Numbered from the stretch's first letter, positions 6,795 to 14,449 are shown. The stretch: DNA of 15,855 bases from JAKAXG01 sp035702985 (GCA_035702985.1 DASSZD010000054.1:1-15855), one strand, 5' to 3'. Notes: generated by a model from the letters alone, not told the origin. Translations and numbers: made by a program.

Positions 6795-7594
6795 TGACCG
6801 CCGGAACCGGCAACGCACTCACCCGTGCCCTGGGCGCGGCGACCATCGTGGCGGTGGCCATCACCGCCTGGTTGGGGCTGGTGGTGTCACCCCCGGACCA
6901 GACCCAGGGCCAGCTGGTGCGCCTGCTGTACATCCATCCGGCGGCGGCCACCGCCTGCTACGTCGGGTTCGGCCTTTGTGCCCTGGCCAGCCTGGCCTAC
7001 CTGTGGCCCCGCACCCGCAGCCGCCGCTGGGACCGCCTGGCGGCGGCGTCGGCCGAGGTGGGCGTGGTGTTCTGCGTGATCACCCTGGTCACCGGGTCCA
7101 TCTGGGGCCGGGGGTCGTGGGGGGTGTGGTGGACCTGGGACGCCCGGCTCACCCTCACCGCGCTGCTGCTGGCGGTGTTCATCGGCTACCTGGCGCTGCG
7201 CCGCACCGGCGGCGACCCCGAGCCGCGGGCCAAGCGCTCCGCCGTGGTCGCGGTGGTGTGCGCCCTGCTGGTCCCGGTGGACCACGAGGCCACCACCTGG
7301 TGGCAGACCCTCCACCAGGGCAACACCCTGTTCCGCCCCAACCCGCTGATCCACGGGCTGCAGCTGTGGTCCATGCTCCTGTCGTTCGTGGCCTACGGCC
7401 TGCTCTTCACCTGGCTGCTGATCCACCGCTACCGGGTCGAGGTGCTCGAGGACCGCTTCGAGGAGGAGGGCTTCGCCGCCGCCATCGCCGAGCGGCGGGC
7501 CGAGGGTTCCGGGCCGGCGACGGCCCCGGCCGTCGCCGCGGCGGACGGGCCGGTGATGGAAGTTCCAGCATCAGAAGGAGAGAAGACGCCGTGA
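6794..7594 (+). CDS. ccmC: Haem handling membrane protein CcmC
   Basis: This 266-residue haem handling protein delivers haem to CcmE. It has about six membrane segments and the tryptophan-rich periplasmic WWD motif WGVWWTWDARLT (109-120). The two likely axial haem ligands are His48 (in LLYIHPAAA) and His164 (in VDHEATTWWQTLHQG), corresponding to E. coli His60 and His184. In the first motif the usual IHVPAA reads IHPAA, one residue shorter. Residues 218-266 form a Glu/Ala/Pro-rich tail beyond the family core. A GGAGGA Shine-Dalgarno sequence is well spaced before the ATG. The gene overlaps ccmB by 1 bp and ccmD by 4 bp. It is assigned to CcmC rather than ResC/CcsA because of its order beside ccmB and its size. 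Confidence 0.93.
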   Translation: MTAGTGNALTRALGAATIVAVAITAWLGLVVSPPDQTQGQLVRLLYIHPAAATACYVGFGLCALASLAYLWPRTRSRRWDRLAAASAEVGVVFCVITLVTGSIWGRGSWGVWWTWDARLTLTALLLAVFIGYLALRRTGGDPEPRAKRSAVVAVVCALLVPVDHEATTWWQTLHQGNTLFRPNPLIHGLQLWSMLLSFVAYGLLFTWLLIHRYRVEVLEDRFEEEGFAAAIAERRAEGSGPATAPAVAAADGPVMEVPASEGEKTP

Positions 7595-7719
7595 ACGGCT
7601 ACGTAGCCGGCGGGTGGGGGGCCACCGCAGCAATCATCGTCCTGTACACCTGGAGAACGCTGAGGCGGGGCCGGGTGCTGGGGCGCAGCCTCCCGCCGGG
7701 CGAGAAAACGTGGCGCTGA
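7591..7719 (+). CDS. ccmD: CcmD-like small membrane protein
   Basis: This 42-residue protein is easily missed. It has one membrane helix (YVAGGWGATAAIIVLYTWRT, about residues 4-23) followed by a strongly basic tail (RRGRVLGRS and GEKTWR). That is the CcmD plan: a periplasmic aromatic start, a single helix and a cytoplasmic positive end. CcmD stabilises the CcmC-CcmE complex and aids release of holo-CcmE through CcmAB. The GTG start is preceded by AAGGAG and overlaps the ccmC stop (GTGA). The end overlaps ccmE by 10 bp. Sequence similarity among CcmD proteins is low, so position and topology carry most of the weight. Confidence 0.8.
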   Translation: MNGYVAGGWGATAAIIVLYTWRTLRRGRVLGRSLPPGEKTWR

Positions 7720-8252
7720 CCACCGGCAGTCCCCCCAACAACAGCGGCGCCGGTGAGGCCGCCGGCCGCCCCGCCGTCCCGTCCGCCCCCCGCGTCGTCC
7801 ACCGGCGCACCTTCCTGGGGTCCAGGCGGCGCCAGATCGTGGCCGGGGTGATCATCGTGGGGGCGGTGGCGTTCCTGCTGTTCCAGGGTCTGGGCAACGC
7901 CACCGAGTACTTCAAGACCGCCGACCAGGCGGTGGCCGACCGGGCCGCGCTCGGCACCCGGCAGTTCCGCATCGAGGGGACGGTGGCCAACGACGTGCGC
8001 CGGGTGGGCAACGAGACCTCCTTCTCGATCGTGGCCAACCACGTCAGCGTGCCGGTGATCGACACCAAGGAGCCGCCCCAGCTGTTCAAGCCGGGAATCC
8101 CGGTGGTGCTCGAGGGGCACTGGGCGGCCCAGGGCCCGGTCTTCGACAGCGATCTGGTCATGGTCAAGCACTCGGCCAGCTACGCCGCAGCCCACCCCGA
8201 CCGCCTCAAGTCGCAGATTCCATCCACCACCGTGGCCGGGGGTGGCTCATGA
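7710..8252 (+). CDS. ccmE: Cytochrome c haem chaperone CcmE
   Basis: This 180-residue protein would bind haem covalently and transiently before CcmF. It has a basic N-terminal cytoplasmic stretch (RRTFLGSRRR) and one membrane anchor (about 43-60). An OB-fold periplasmic domain follows, including EYFKTADQAVADRAALGTR and FRIEGTVANDV. The haem-binding motif is HSASY, with His154 as the covalent ligand and Tyr158. This is the HxxxY form found in most bacteria rather than the CxxxY variant of archaea and some bacteria. The start is the GTG at 7710, inside the ccmD 3' end. A longer frame upstream reads through ccmD in the wrong frame. The N-terminal 20 residues are low-complexity. The stop overlaps ccmF as ATGA. 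Confidence 0.92.
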   Translation: MALTTGSPPNNSGAGEAAGRPAVPSAPRVVHRRTFLGSRRRQIVAGVIIVGAVAFLLFQGLGNATEYFKTADQAVADRAALGTRQFRIEGTVANDVRRVGNETSFSIVANHVSVPVIDTKEPPQLFKPGIPVVLEGHWAAQGPVFDSDLVMVKHSASYAAAHPDRLKSQIPSTTVAGGGS

Positions 8253-10345
8253 ACGCGGCGGCCGGCGAGAGCGCCCTCCTCCTGGCCTTCGGGGCGGCTG
8301 TCCTCGGTTGCGTGTCGCTGGTGGTCGGCCTGATCAAGGGCCGGCCCAGCCTGGTGCGGGCCGGGCGGACCTACACCTGGGTGATCCTCATCGGGGCGGT
8401 GGCGGCCACCGCCGCCATGCAGCACGCCCTCATCACCCACGACTTCTCCCTCCAGTACGTGGCCGACAACGACAGCGTCTCCACCCCGATCCTGTTCCGG
8501 ATCACCGCCATGTGGTCCAACCTGGCCGGGTCCATCCTGCTGTGGGGCCTGGTCCTGGCCGGCTACCTGGCCGCCGTGGCCATCCGCTTTCGCCGGCGCT
8601 ACAGCGACCCGCTGGTGGGCTGGGCGACCGCCATCGGCTACGGCGTGGCCGCCTTCTTCTTCGGGCTGATGCTCACCGCGTCGAACCCGTTCATCCGGGT
8701 GCACGGCGCCATCCCCACCGACGGCCCGGGACCGGACCCGCTGCTGCAGAACCACATCCTGGTGGCCTTCCACCCGCCCATCCTGTACCTGGGGCTGGTC
8801 GGCTTCACGGTGCCCTTCGCCTTCGCCTGCGCCAGCCTGATCACCGGCCGGGTGGGGGAGGGATGGCTGGTCGAGACCCGCCGCTGGACCCTGTTCTCCT
8901 GGGGGTTCCTCACCGTCGGCGTGATCCTCGGGGCGTGGTGGAGCTACGAGGTCCTGGGCTGGGGCGGGTACTGGGCCTGGGACCCGGTGGAGAACGCGGC
9001 GTTCCTGCCGTGGATCACCGGGACCGCCTTCCTCCACTCGGTGATGGTGCAGGAACGCCGGGGCATGCTGCGGGTGTGGAACCTGTCGCTCCTGGTCGCC
9101 ACCTTCAGCCTGACCGTACTGGCCACCTTCCTGACCCGTTCGGGCGTGCTCAACTCGGTGCACTCGTTCAACAACACCGGCGTGGGGCCGGCGCTGCTGA
9201 CGTTCTTCGCGGTGATCGTCGCCATGTCGGTGGGGCTGCTGGCCTGGAGAGGTGACCTGCTGCGTTCCCCCGGCTCCATCAACTCGCCGGTGTCGCGGGA
9301 GTCGGCCTTCCTGCTCAACAACCTGCTGTTCGGGGCGTTCGCCCTGATCGTGCTGCTGGGCACGGTGTTCCCCCTGATCGCCCAGGCCGTCAACGGATCG
9401 CAGATCACCGTGGGAGCCCCGTACTTCGACCGGATGACCATGCCGGTGGTGGTCTGCATCCTGTTCCTCATGGCGGTGGCGCCGATCCTGCCGTGGCGGA
9501 GGACCACCCCGGGGCTGCTGCGCACCCGCCTGTACTGGCCGGCGGCGGTGGCCGTGGCCACCCTGGTGGCCTGCGTGATCGGCGGGGTGCGGGGCCTGGA
9601 CCCGCTGCTGGCGTTCGGGCTGGGCGCCTTCGCCGGCACGTCGGCCCTGCGGCAGCTGTTCCTGGAGATCCGCCGGCGGGGGCTGGTCGGCTTCACCGGC
9701 TCGACGGGCGGCGGGATGGTCGTCCATGTGGGCGTGGTGCTCATCGCCGTGGCCTTCGCCGCCAGCCACGCGTTCGCGGCGTCGGTGCAGCTGCCGGTCA
9801 AGCAGGGCCAGACGGTCCGCTTCGACGGGCACTCGTTCACCTTCCTCGGCACCCGCAACGTGGCCTTCTCCACCCACACCTCCCTGCAGGCGCAGGTCCG
9901 GGTCGACCACGGACAGGCGTACGCCCCGGCCATCAGCTACTACCCGTTCGCCACCGAGGCCATCGGCACCCCGTCGGTGCGCTCCACGCTCAGCGAGGAC
10001 ATCTACCTGACGCTGGCCTCGCCGCCCGCCAAGGCCGGCCAGTCGGCGGTCATCGGCGTCATCGTGGAGCCGCTGGTCAGCTGGATCTGGATCGGGGGAG
10101 GGGTCATGCTGGTCGGCACCCTCCTGGCCGCCTGGCCGGGCCGGCGCCGCCGGGCCGCCGGCGACAGGGCCGAGGCCGGCGACGGGGCCGAAGCCGGCAC
10201 CGGGGCGGCAGCCGGAGCCCAGCCCGTCTCATCCCGGTCCGCGTCCGAAGCGGCAGCCGACTCCGAGGCTCCGGCCGGGCCCGACCCGGCCGAGCCGGTG
10301 GGCGCCGGCCCGGCCGGGCTCCACGGGCCGGGCAGCGGGTCGTGA
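8249..10345 (+). CDS. ccmF: Cytochrome c haem lyase subunit CcmF
   Basis: This 698-residue polytopic protein is the haem ligase that attaches haem from CcmE to the apocytochrome CxxCH. The WWD domain reads WWSYEVLGWGGYWAWDPVEN (230-249). The four functionally important histidines appear as His175 (FHPPILY), His263, His305 (TRSGVLNSVHSF) and His493. Each is offset by two from E. coli His173, His261, His303 and His491, so the core aligns almost without gaps. About 14-15 membrane segments are visible, followed by a periplasmic domain (about 508-610) and a last helix (about 617-630). The final 65 residues are a Gly/Ala/Glu-rich tail containing a repeat. The ATG overlaps ccmE (ATGA) and the stop overlaps the next gene (GTGA). 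Confidence 0.95.
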   Translation: MNAAAGESALLLAFGAAVLGCVSLVVGLIKGRPSLVRAGRTYTWVILIGAVAATAAMQHALITHDFSLQYVADNDSVSTPILFRITAMWSNLAGSILLWGLVLAGYLAAVAIRFRRRYSDPLVGWATAIGYGVAAFFFGLMLTASNPFIRVHGAIPTDGPGPDPLLQNHILVAFHPPILYLGLVGFTVPFAFACASLITGRVGEGWLVETRRWTLFSWGFLTVGVILGAWWSYEVLGWGGYWAWDPVENAAFLPWITGTAFLHSVMVQERRGMLRVWNLSLLVATFSLTVLATFLTRSGVLNSVHSFNNTGVGPALLTFFAVIVAMSVGLLAWRGDLLRSPGSINSPVSRESAFLLNNLLFGAFALIVLLGTVFPLIAQAVNGSQITVGAPYFDRMTMPVVVCILFLMAVAPILPWRRTTPGLLRTRLYWPAAVAVATLVACVIGGVRGLDPLLAFGLGAFAGTSALRQLFLEIRRRGLVGFTGSTGGGMVVHVGVVLIAVAFAASHAFAASVQLPVKQGQTVRFDGHSFTFLGTRNVAFSTHTSLQAQVRVDHGQAYAPAISYYPFATEAIGTPSVRSTLSEDIYLTLASPPAKAGQSAVIGVIVEPLVSWIWIGGGVMLVGTLLAAWPGRRRRAAGDRAEAGDGAEAGTGAAAGAQPVSSRSASEAAADSEAPAGPDPAEPVGAGPAGLHGPGSGS
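10157..10210 (+). repeat. 18-bp in-frame tandem repeat in the ccmF tail
   Basis: Three tandem 18-bp units start at 10157, 10175 and 10193. The first is GCCGGCGACAGGGCCGAG and the others differ at several positions. They encode an AGDRAE-like repeat in the cytoplasmic or periplasmic tail of CcmF. As in ccmA, the period keeps the reading frame. Confidence 0.75.
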
Positions 10346-10956
10346 CCACCGACGGGGCGCTCGGGGCCGAGGGCAGCGACCCGCCGGCCGCTGGTACCGG
10401 GCCGGAGGAGGGAACCGGGGGGCGGTCCCGGGCGGTGCTGTACAGCACGCTCGCGGTGGCGGTGGTGCTGGCCGTGCTCATCGCCGTCCTGGCCGCCTCC
10501 AAGCCGGCCAGCCACGGCGCCGCATCCAGCCCGCTGGTAGGCAACCCGGCCCCGCCGGTGGCCGGTCCCAGCCTGAGCGGGGGGGCCACCTATTCGCTCA
10601 GCCAGTTCAGGGGCAGGTGGGTGCTGGTCAACTTCTCGGCCAGCTGGTGCGAGCCGTGCCGGCAGGAGACCCCCCAGCTGCTGCGCTTCGAGAACGAGCA
10701 CGCCGCCACCGGGAACGCGGTGATCCTGGCCGTGTCGTTCGACCCGCAGGACAAAGCCAACCTGGCGGCGTTCCTGCGATCCAGCCATGCCACCTGGCCC
10801 GCCATCAACGACCCCGGAGCCGAGGTCGCATACGGCATCCAGGGCATACCGGAGTCGTATCTCGTCGACCCCCAGGGCACCGTGGTCGCCAAGTTCACCG
10901 GCGGGGTGACGGCGGCTCAGGTGGACGGGGTGATCAAGCAGGCGACCGGCGCCTGA
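10342..10956 (+). CDS. ccmG: Membrane-anchored thioredoxin-like protein CcmG/DsbE
   Basis: This 204-residue thiol-disulfide oxidoreductase is anchored by one N-terminal helix (about 31-52) with its catalytic domain outside the membrane. The domain (66-200) contains VLVNFSASWCEPCRQE, with the redox pair Cys103-Cys106, and the cis-proline loop GIQGIPESYLVDPQG (Pro170). The WCEPC active site and the acidic residue between the cysteines are usual in CcmG and ResA. It would keep apocytochrome cysteines, or CcmH, reduced. Its electron donor (CcdA or DsbD) is not in this window. The GTG start overlaps the ccmF stop (GTGA), and the stop overlaps the next ATG by one base (TGATG). The first 30 residues are a Gly/Glu-rich cytoplasmic leader. 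Confidence 0.9.
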   Translation: MTTDGALGAEGSDPPAAGTGPEEGTGGRSRAVLYSTLAVAVVLAVLIAVLAASKPASHGAASSPLVGNPAPPVAGPSLSGGATYSLSQFRGRWVLVNFSASWCEPCRQETPQLLRFENEHAATGNAVILAVSFDPQDKANLAAFLRSSHATWPAINDPGAEVAYGIQGIPESYLVDPQGTVVAKFTGGVTAAQVDGVIKQATGA

Positions 10957-12320
10957 TGACGGTGCTGCGCAAGTGGGGCCCGTGGGCGGCGCTGCTCCTG
11001 GTGGCGGCGGTGGTCCTGGCGGTCGGGCTGCACCAGCCCGGCCGCCCGTCCCTGGACGCCCGCGCCCAGAGCATCGAGGCTCAGGTCCGCTGCCCGGTGT
11101 GCCACGGGGAGACGGTGGCCCAGTCGCAGGCCGCCCCGTCGGTGGAGATACGCAACCAGATCCACCAGGAGCTGCAGGCCGGCCAGAACGAGAGCCAGAT
11201 CCTGTCCGGGCTGGTCCGTTCATACGGCCCGGGCATCCTGGAGAAGCCCCAGACCAGCGGTATCAGCGTGGTGGTGTGGGTGGTCCCGGTGATCGGCGTG
11301 GTGCTCGGGGCCAGCGGGCTGGTGCTGATGTTGCGCCGCTGGCGCCAGCGGGCCGGGCCGGCGCCCGCCGATACGGCCGGGGTCGAGGATGTCGTCGTCC
11401 CGGCCGCCTCGTCCACGACCGCCGGAGCAGCAGCAACCGCCGCCGGGACCGGGACCGTGGCTGCCCTGGACACCCGCTCCGGGACCGTCGCCGCGCCAGC
11501 CGCTGGGACCGTGGCCGCGCCGGCCGCCGGAGTAGCCACCGCCGTGGCTGCCGGGTCCGGAGGGGTGGCCACCGGGTCGGCTGCCGGGGCCGGGTCAGGA
11601 GGGGTGGCCACCGCCGGGGTCGGGTCGGTCGAGGACGCCGGCGGCGCTGGCACCGTGGTGCGGGAGCGGACCGACCCGGAGCCCGGGCCGGCCGCCGGGC
11701 CCCAGGGACCTGATGCGCCCTCCGTCCCGAGCCCGAGCCCGAGCCCGGGCCCGGGCAGGGCCGGCGCTCGGGGCCTGCGCTGGGGTCGGGGCACCAGGTG
11801 GGCGCTGGCCGGGATCGGCGTGGCGCTGGTGGCGGCCGGAGCCTCCTGGGCGGTGGTGGCCTCCTCCGGCACCCGTCTGCCCGGACAGACCATCACCGGG
11901 CAGGTGCTGCCCTCCGAAGCGGTGGCCAAGGACATGCAGGCCGCCACCGCCGACGCCCAGAAGGGCGACGTGGTCGGGGCCCTCAAGGAGTACGAGACGA
12001 TCCTGAAGGCCGACCCCCGCCAGGTGGAGGCGCTCAGCGGCATGGGATGGCTGCTGGCCGAGACCGGGCAGCCGAGCCTGCTCAAGCAGGGCCTGGCCCA
12101 GCTGGCCACCGCCGAGAAGACCGACCCCACCTACGCGCCTGCCCATCTGTACCGGGGTCTGGCCCTCCTGGGGGAGGGCGACTACTCGGGGAGCGTCCCC
12201 GAATTGCAGTGGTACCTGGCCCACAACCCGGACCCGCAGCTGGTGGCCAAGGTGAAGCAGGCCCTGACCCAGGCGCAGGCCAAGGCGGCCGCCGCCCCGC
12301 AGGCTCCGGCCGGCGGCTGA
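10956..12320 (+). CDS. ccmH: CcmH-CcmI fusion: apocytochrome reductase subunit with TPR domain
   Basis: This 454-residue protein joins two functions. Residues 1-130 are CcmH: an N-terminal helix (about 10-26), the redox motif RCPVCHGETVAQSQA with Cys46 and Cys49, then SYGPGILEKP and a second helix (103-126). A low-complexity Ala/Gly/Val/Pro linker covers about 135-280, followed by a third helix (282-303). A CcmI-like TPR region (about 322-430) contains the helix pairs AQKGDVVGALKEYETILKAD and TYAPAHLYRGLALLGEGDY. CcmI presents the apocytochrome and CcmH reduces it. E. coli CcmH is a similar fusion, but this linker is unusually long and repetitive. The ATG overlaps the ccmG stop by one base. 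It ends the operon, and the next gene converges. Confidence 0.92.
   Translation: MTVLRKWGPWAALLLVAAVVLAVGLHQPGRPSLDARAQSIEAQVRCPVCHGETVAQSQAAPSVEIRNQIHQELQAGQNESQILSGLVRSYGPGILEKPQTSGISVVVWVVPVIGVVLGASGLVLMLRRWRQRAGPAPADTAGVEDVVVPAASSTTAGAAATAAGTGTVAALDTRSGTVAAPAAGTVAAPAAGVATAVAAGSGGVATGSAAGAGSGGVATAGVGSVEDAGGAGTVVRERTDPEPGPAAGPQGPDAPSVPSPSPSPGPGRAGARGLRWGRGTRWALAGIGVALVAAGASWAVVASSGTRLPGQTITGQVLPSEAVAKDMQAATADAQKGDVVGALKEYETILKADPRQVEALSGMGWLLAETGQPSLLKQGLAQLATAEKTDPTYAPAHLYRGLALLGEGDYSGSVPELQWYLAHNPDPQLVAKVKQALTQAQAKAAAAPQAPAGG
11481..11613 (+). repeat. Imperfect in-frame repeats in the ccmH linker
   Basis: Two adjacent 24-bp units start GGGACCGT at 11481 and 11505 and encode GTVAAPAA twice. 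Further on, a 22-bp block starting GGGTC is repeated at 11553 and 11592, 39 bp apart, encoding SGGVAT twice. All spacings are multiples of three. Confidence 0.75.
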
Positions 12321-12340
12321 GACCCGGCGGGCCGGCGCCT

Positions 12341-12480
12341 GGTCACGCCCCGGCGGTGCGGGCGAGCGCGCCGTGCCCGCGTCCGGTCACGCCCCGACGG
12401 TGCGGGCGAGCGCGCCGTCCCCGCGCCTGGTCACGCCGCGGAGGTGCGGGTGAGCGCGCCGTGCCCGCGTCCGGTCACGC
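12341..12480. repeat. 44-bp tandem repeat between convergent ccmH and nifS-like genes
   Basis: Three full copies of a 44-bp unit start with GGTCACGCC at 12341, 12385 and 12429, and a fourth, truncated copy begins at 12473. The copies are about 85-95% alike. Inside the units GCGGGC and GCCCGC can pair, with a nested GGCG/CGCC, so each full copy forms a hairpin, imperfect in copies 2 and 3. The TCA at 12475 in the last copy is the stop (TGA) of the minus-strand desulfurase, and the same trinucleotide recurs in every copy. The array may end transcription from both sides. No T-run is present. Confidence 0.85.
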
Positions 12481-13668
12481 CTGGCCGGACCACAGCTCCC
12501 GCAGCCGGGCCACCACCCCGGGCAGCACCCGCACGCAGCGGTCGATGTCCTCCCCGGTGGTGCACCATCCCACCGACAACCGCAGGGACCGCTCCCCGTC
12601 CACCCCCATGGCCTGCAGGACGGGCGACGGCTCCAGTGACTCGGACGAACAGGAGCTGCCGGAGTGGGCGGCCACCCCGGCCTGGTCCAGGCCGATGAGC
12701 ACCGGTTCGGCCTCCACCCCGCCCACCCCCAGGCACACCAGGTGGGGGAGGCGCAGCTCTGGCCGGTCCGGCCCGTAGATCTCCACATCGGGGATCGACC
12801 CGGCGGCGGCGCGCAGGCGGTCGGTCCAGGCCCGGGCGGCGTCGGCCTCCCCGGCCAGGACCCCGGGCCGGGAGAGCTCCGATGCAGCCGCACCGAAGCC
12901 GACGGCGGCGGGCAGGTTCTCCAGGCCGGCCCGCCGGGCCCGTTCCTGGGAGCCGCCGACGATGAACGGGGTGATGCGCAGGTTGCGCCGCACCAACAGG
13001 GCGCCGGCCCCCTTGGGCCCGCCCAGCTTGTGGGCGCTGACCGACACCAGATCGGCCCCCAGATCGTCGAAGGCGATGGGCAGGTGACCGGCCCCGGCGG
13101 CGGCGTCCACGTGCAGCAGGGCGCCGTGGCGGTGGCACAGCTCGGCTATCTCGGCGACCGGCTGAACGGTCCCCACCTCGTGGTTCCCCACCTGGCACTG
13201 CACCAGGGCCACCGGGTGGCGGTCCAGCACCGCCGCCACCTCCGACGGGTCGAGACGCCCGGCCCGGTCCACCCCCAGGGGGATCACGGAGGCGGCCCAC
13301 CGCTCCGAGGACTCGGTCACCGCGCTGTGCTCCACCGCCCCCAGGGCCACCGCTCCGGGCCGGATGCCGGCCAGGACCCCGTAGGCGGCCGAGTTGATGG
13401 CCTCCGTGGCCCCGGAGGTGAACACCACCTGGCGGGACCGGGTGCCGAACAGTCCGGCTACCCGGTCCCGGGCGTCCTCCAGGGCGGCCCGGGCCATTCG
13501 GCCCTCGGTGTGGACCCGGCCCGGATCGGCGGCCGAGATCCACTCCCACATGGCCCGGGCCGCCGCCGGGCGCAGCGGCGAGGTGGAGGCGTGGTCCAGA
13601 TAGGCGCGCCCGGAGGGCGCGTGGGCCGCCTCCGCGCCCGGTACCCCTGCTCCGCTGTTTCCGGTCAC
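12475..13668 (-). CDS. NifS-like cysteine desulfurase (PLP-dependent, divergent subgroup)
   Basis: This 397-residue aminotransferase class V protein would take sulfur from cysteine as a persulfide. Visible motifs are AYLDHASTSPLRP (22-34), SGATEAIN (85-92), VEHSAV (His114), HVDAA (Asp188), SAHKLGGPKGAGAL with the PLP lysine Lys214, and the sulfur loop SGSSCSS with Cys340, followed by LEPSPVLQAMG. Several positions depart from IscS/NifS. Ala191 replaces the Gln that contacts the PLP hydroxyl in HVDAVQ. The loop reads GSSCSSES instead of GSACSSGS, and Trp368 (RLSVGWCTT) replaces the usual Arg of SLGR. It resembles actinobacterial NifS paralogues, so the acceptor may not be a standard scaffold. 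The GTG start lies 19 bp after the regulator's stop with no clear Shine-Dalgarno sequence, implying coupled translation. Confidence 0.87.
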   Translation of the reverse strand: MTGNSGAGVPGAEAAHAPSGRAYLDHASTSPLRPAAARAMWEWISAADPGRVHTEGRMARAALEDARDRVAGLFGTRSRQVVFTSGATEAINSAAYGVLAGIRPGAVALGAVEHSAVTESSERWAASVIPLGVDRAGRLDPSEVAAVLDRHPVALVQCQVGNHEVGTVQPVAEIAELCHRHGALLHVDAAAGAGHLPIAFDDLGADLVSVSAHKLGGPKGAGALLVRRNLRITPFIVGGSQERARRAGLENLPAAVGFGAAASELSRPGVLAGEADAARAWTDRLRAAAGSIPDVEIYGPDRPELRLPHLVCLGVGGVEAEPVLIGLDQAGVAAHSGSSCSSESLEPSPVLQAMGVDGERSLRLSVGWCTTGEDIDRCVRVLPGVVARLRELWSGQA

Positions 13669-13687
13669 GGATTCGGTCGGGACCGGT

Positions 13688-14443
13688 TCAGACGATGCTG
13701 ATGCAGGCGTCGTCGCCCAGCGCCCGTGACGACTCGGTGGCCACCACCGCCTGGCCGTACAGCCCGCTCAGCATCCCTCTCACCATCCCCCGGTCCACGG
13801 CGCAGATCACCGGATGCTGCTTGGCGGTGTCGAAGAACGGGCAGGAGTCCTTGATCAGCGCCAGCGAGCCGCCCCTGGCCTCGGCGTGGGCCTCGAAGCC
13901 GTGGGCGGTGAGGGCGTCGGCGATGGCGTGCAGGGCCACCCGGAACGACCGGTGACCGTCCCCGGGCGACATCTGGCCGGCCAGCCGCCGGCCGTACTCC
14001 TCGCCGACCTGCTCGGCCATGGCCTCCGCCTCCTCCTGGGGCATGCGGGACAAGGCCTCGCCCAGCAGGATCACCAGCAGGTCGTCCCCCCGCCTGGGGG
14101 CCGGGAGCCCGGCGTCGAGGGCGGTGGAACGGTACCGCTTGGACGGCCGGCCGGCCCCCCCGCCGAGAGGGCGCAGCACGAACACCTCCAGATACCCGCC
14201 GGCGGTGAGCTTGTCGAGGTGGTGACGGGCCACGTTGGAGTGCAGGGCGAACCGCTCGGCCACCTCCGAGGCGGTGACGCCCTGCGGCCGCTCCCGCACG
14301 AAGAGGTAGATCTGCCGGCGCGTCGGGTCCCCGAACGCCGAGGTCACCGCGGCCACGGCCGCGGAGAACTGCGCATCGCTCAGAGCGGGCGGGGGCGTCC
14401 CGGTGTCGGGGGCGCCCACCGGCTGGTCAGCTTCCGGCCCCAC
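13688..14443 (-). CDS. SufR-like winged-helix regulator with C-terminal cysteine triad
   Basis: This 251-residue protein has an N-terminal winged helix (about 35-86). FGDPTRRQIYLFVRER leads into TASEVAERFALHSNVARHHL, then the wing GYLEVFV. The C-terminal domain carries Cys201 (DSCPFF), Cys214 (PVICAVD) and Cys247 (GDDACISIV), spaced C-x12-C-x32-C. In SufR and related DeoR/ArsR-like regulators this arrangement binds a [4Fe-4S] cluster; the fourth ligand is not obvious here. SufR-type proteins repress Fe-S assembly genes when their cluster is intact. The downstream desulfurase and the divergent Mrp gene fit that role. The GTG start is only about 6 nt from a TAGAAT box, so the mRNA may be leaderless. 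Calling it a true SufR orthologue would be premature, because no sufBCDSU genes are adjacent. Confidence 0.85.
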   Translation of the reverse strand: MGPEADQPVGAPDTGTPPPALSDAQFSAAVAAVTSAFGDPTRRQIYLFVRERPQGVTASEVAERFALHSNVARHHLDKLTAGGYLEVFVLRPLGGGAGRPSKRYRSTALDAGLPAPRRGDDLLVILLGEALSRMPQEEAEAMAEQVGEEYGRRLAGQMSPGDGHRSFRVALHAIADALTAHGFEAHAEARGGSLALIKDSCPFFDTAKQHPVICAVDRGMVRGMLSGLYGQAVVATESSRALGDDACISIV

Positions 14444-14449
14444 GGGACT

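Noticed and set aside
7614..7709. N-terminal extension of CcmE upstream of the GTG at 7710
   Set aside because: The extra 32 codons overlap ccmD out of frame and add no CcmE-like sequence; the GTG gives a normal CcmE layout.
8180..9910. A 576-codon minus-strand open frame opposite ccmF
   Set aside because: It is rich in Gln/Gly/His/Arg with no hydrophobic core or motif. CcmF on the plus strand has all its functional histidines.
12341..12480. CRISPR array
   Set aside because: The 44-bp units are tandem and abut directly. There are no unique spacers and no cas gene nearby.
13688..14443. Plain ArsR metal sensor
   Set aside because: The winged helix alone would allow it, but the long C-terminal domain with three spaced cysteines near GDDAC matches Fe-S type SufR-like regulators better.
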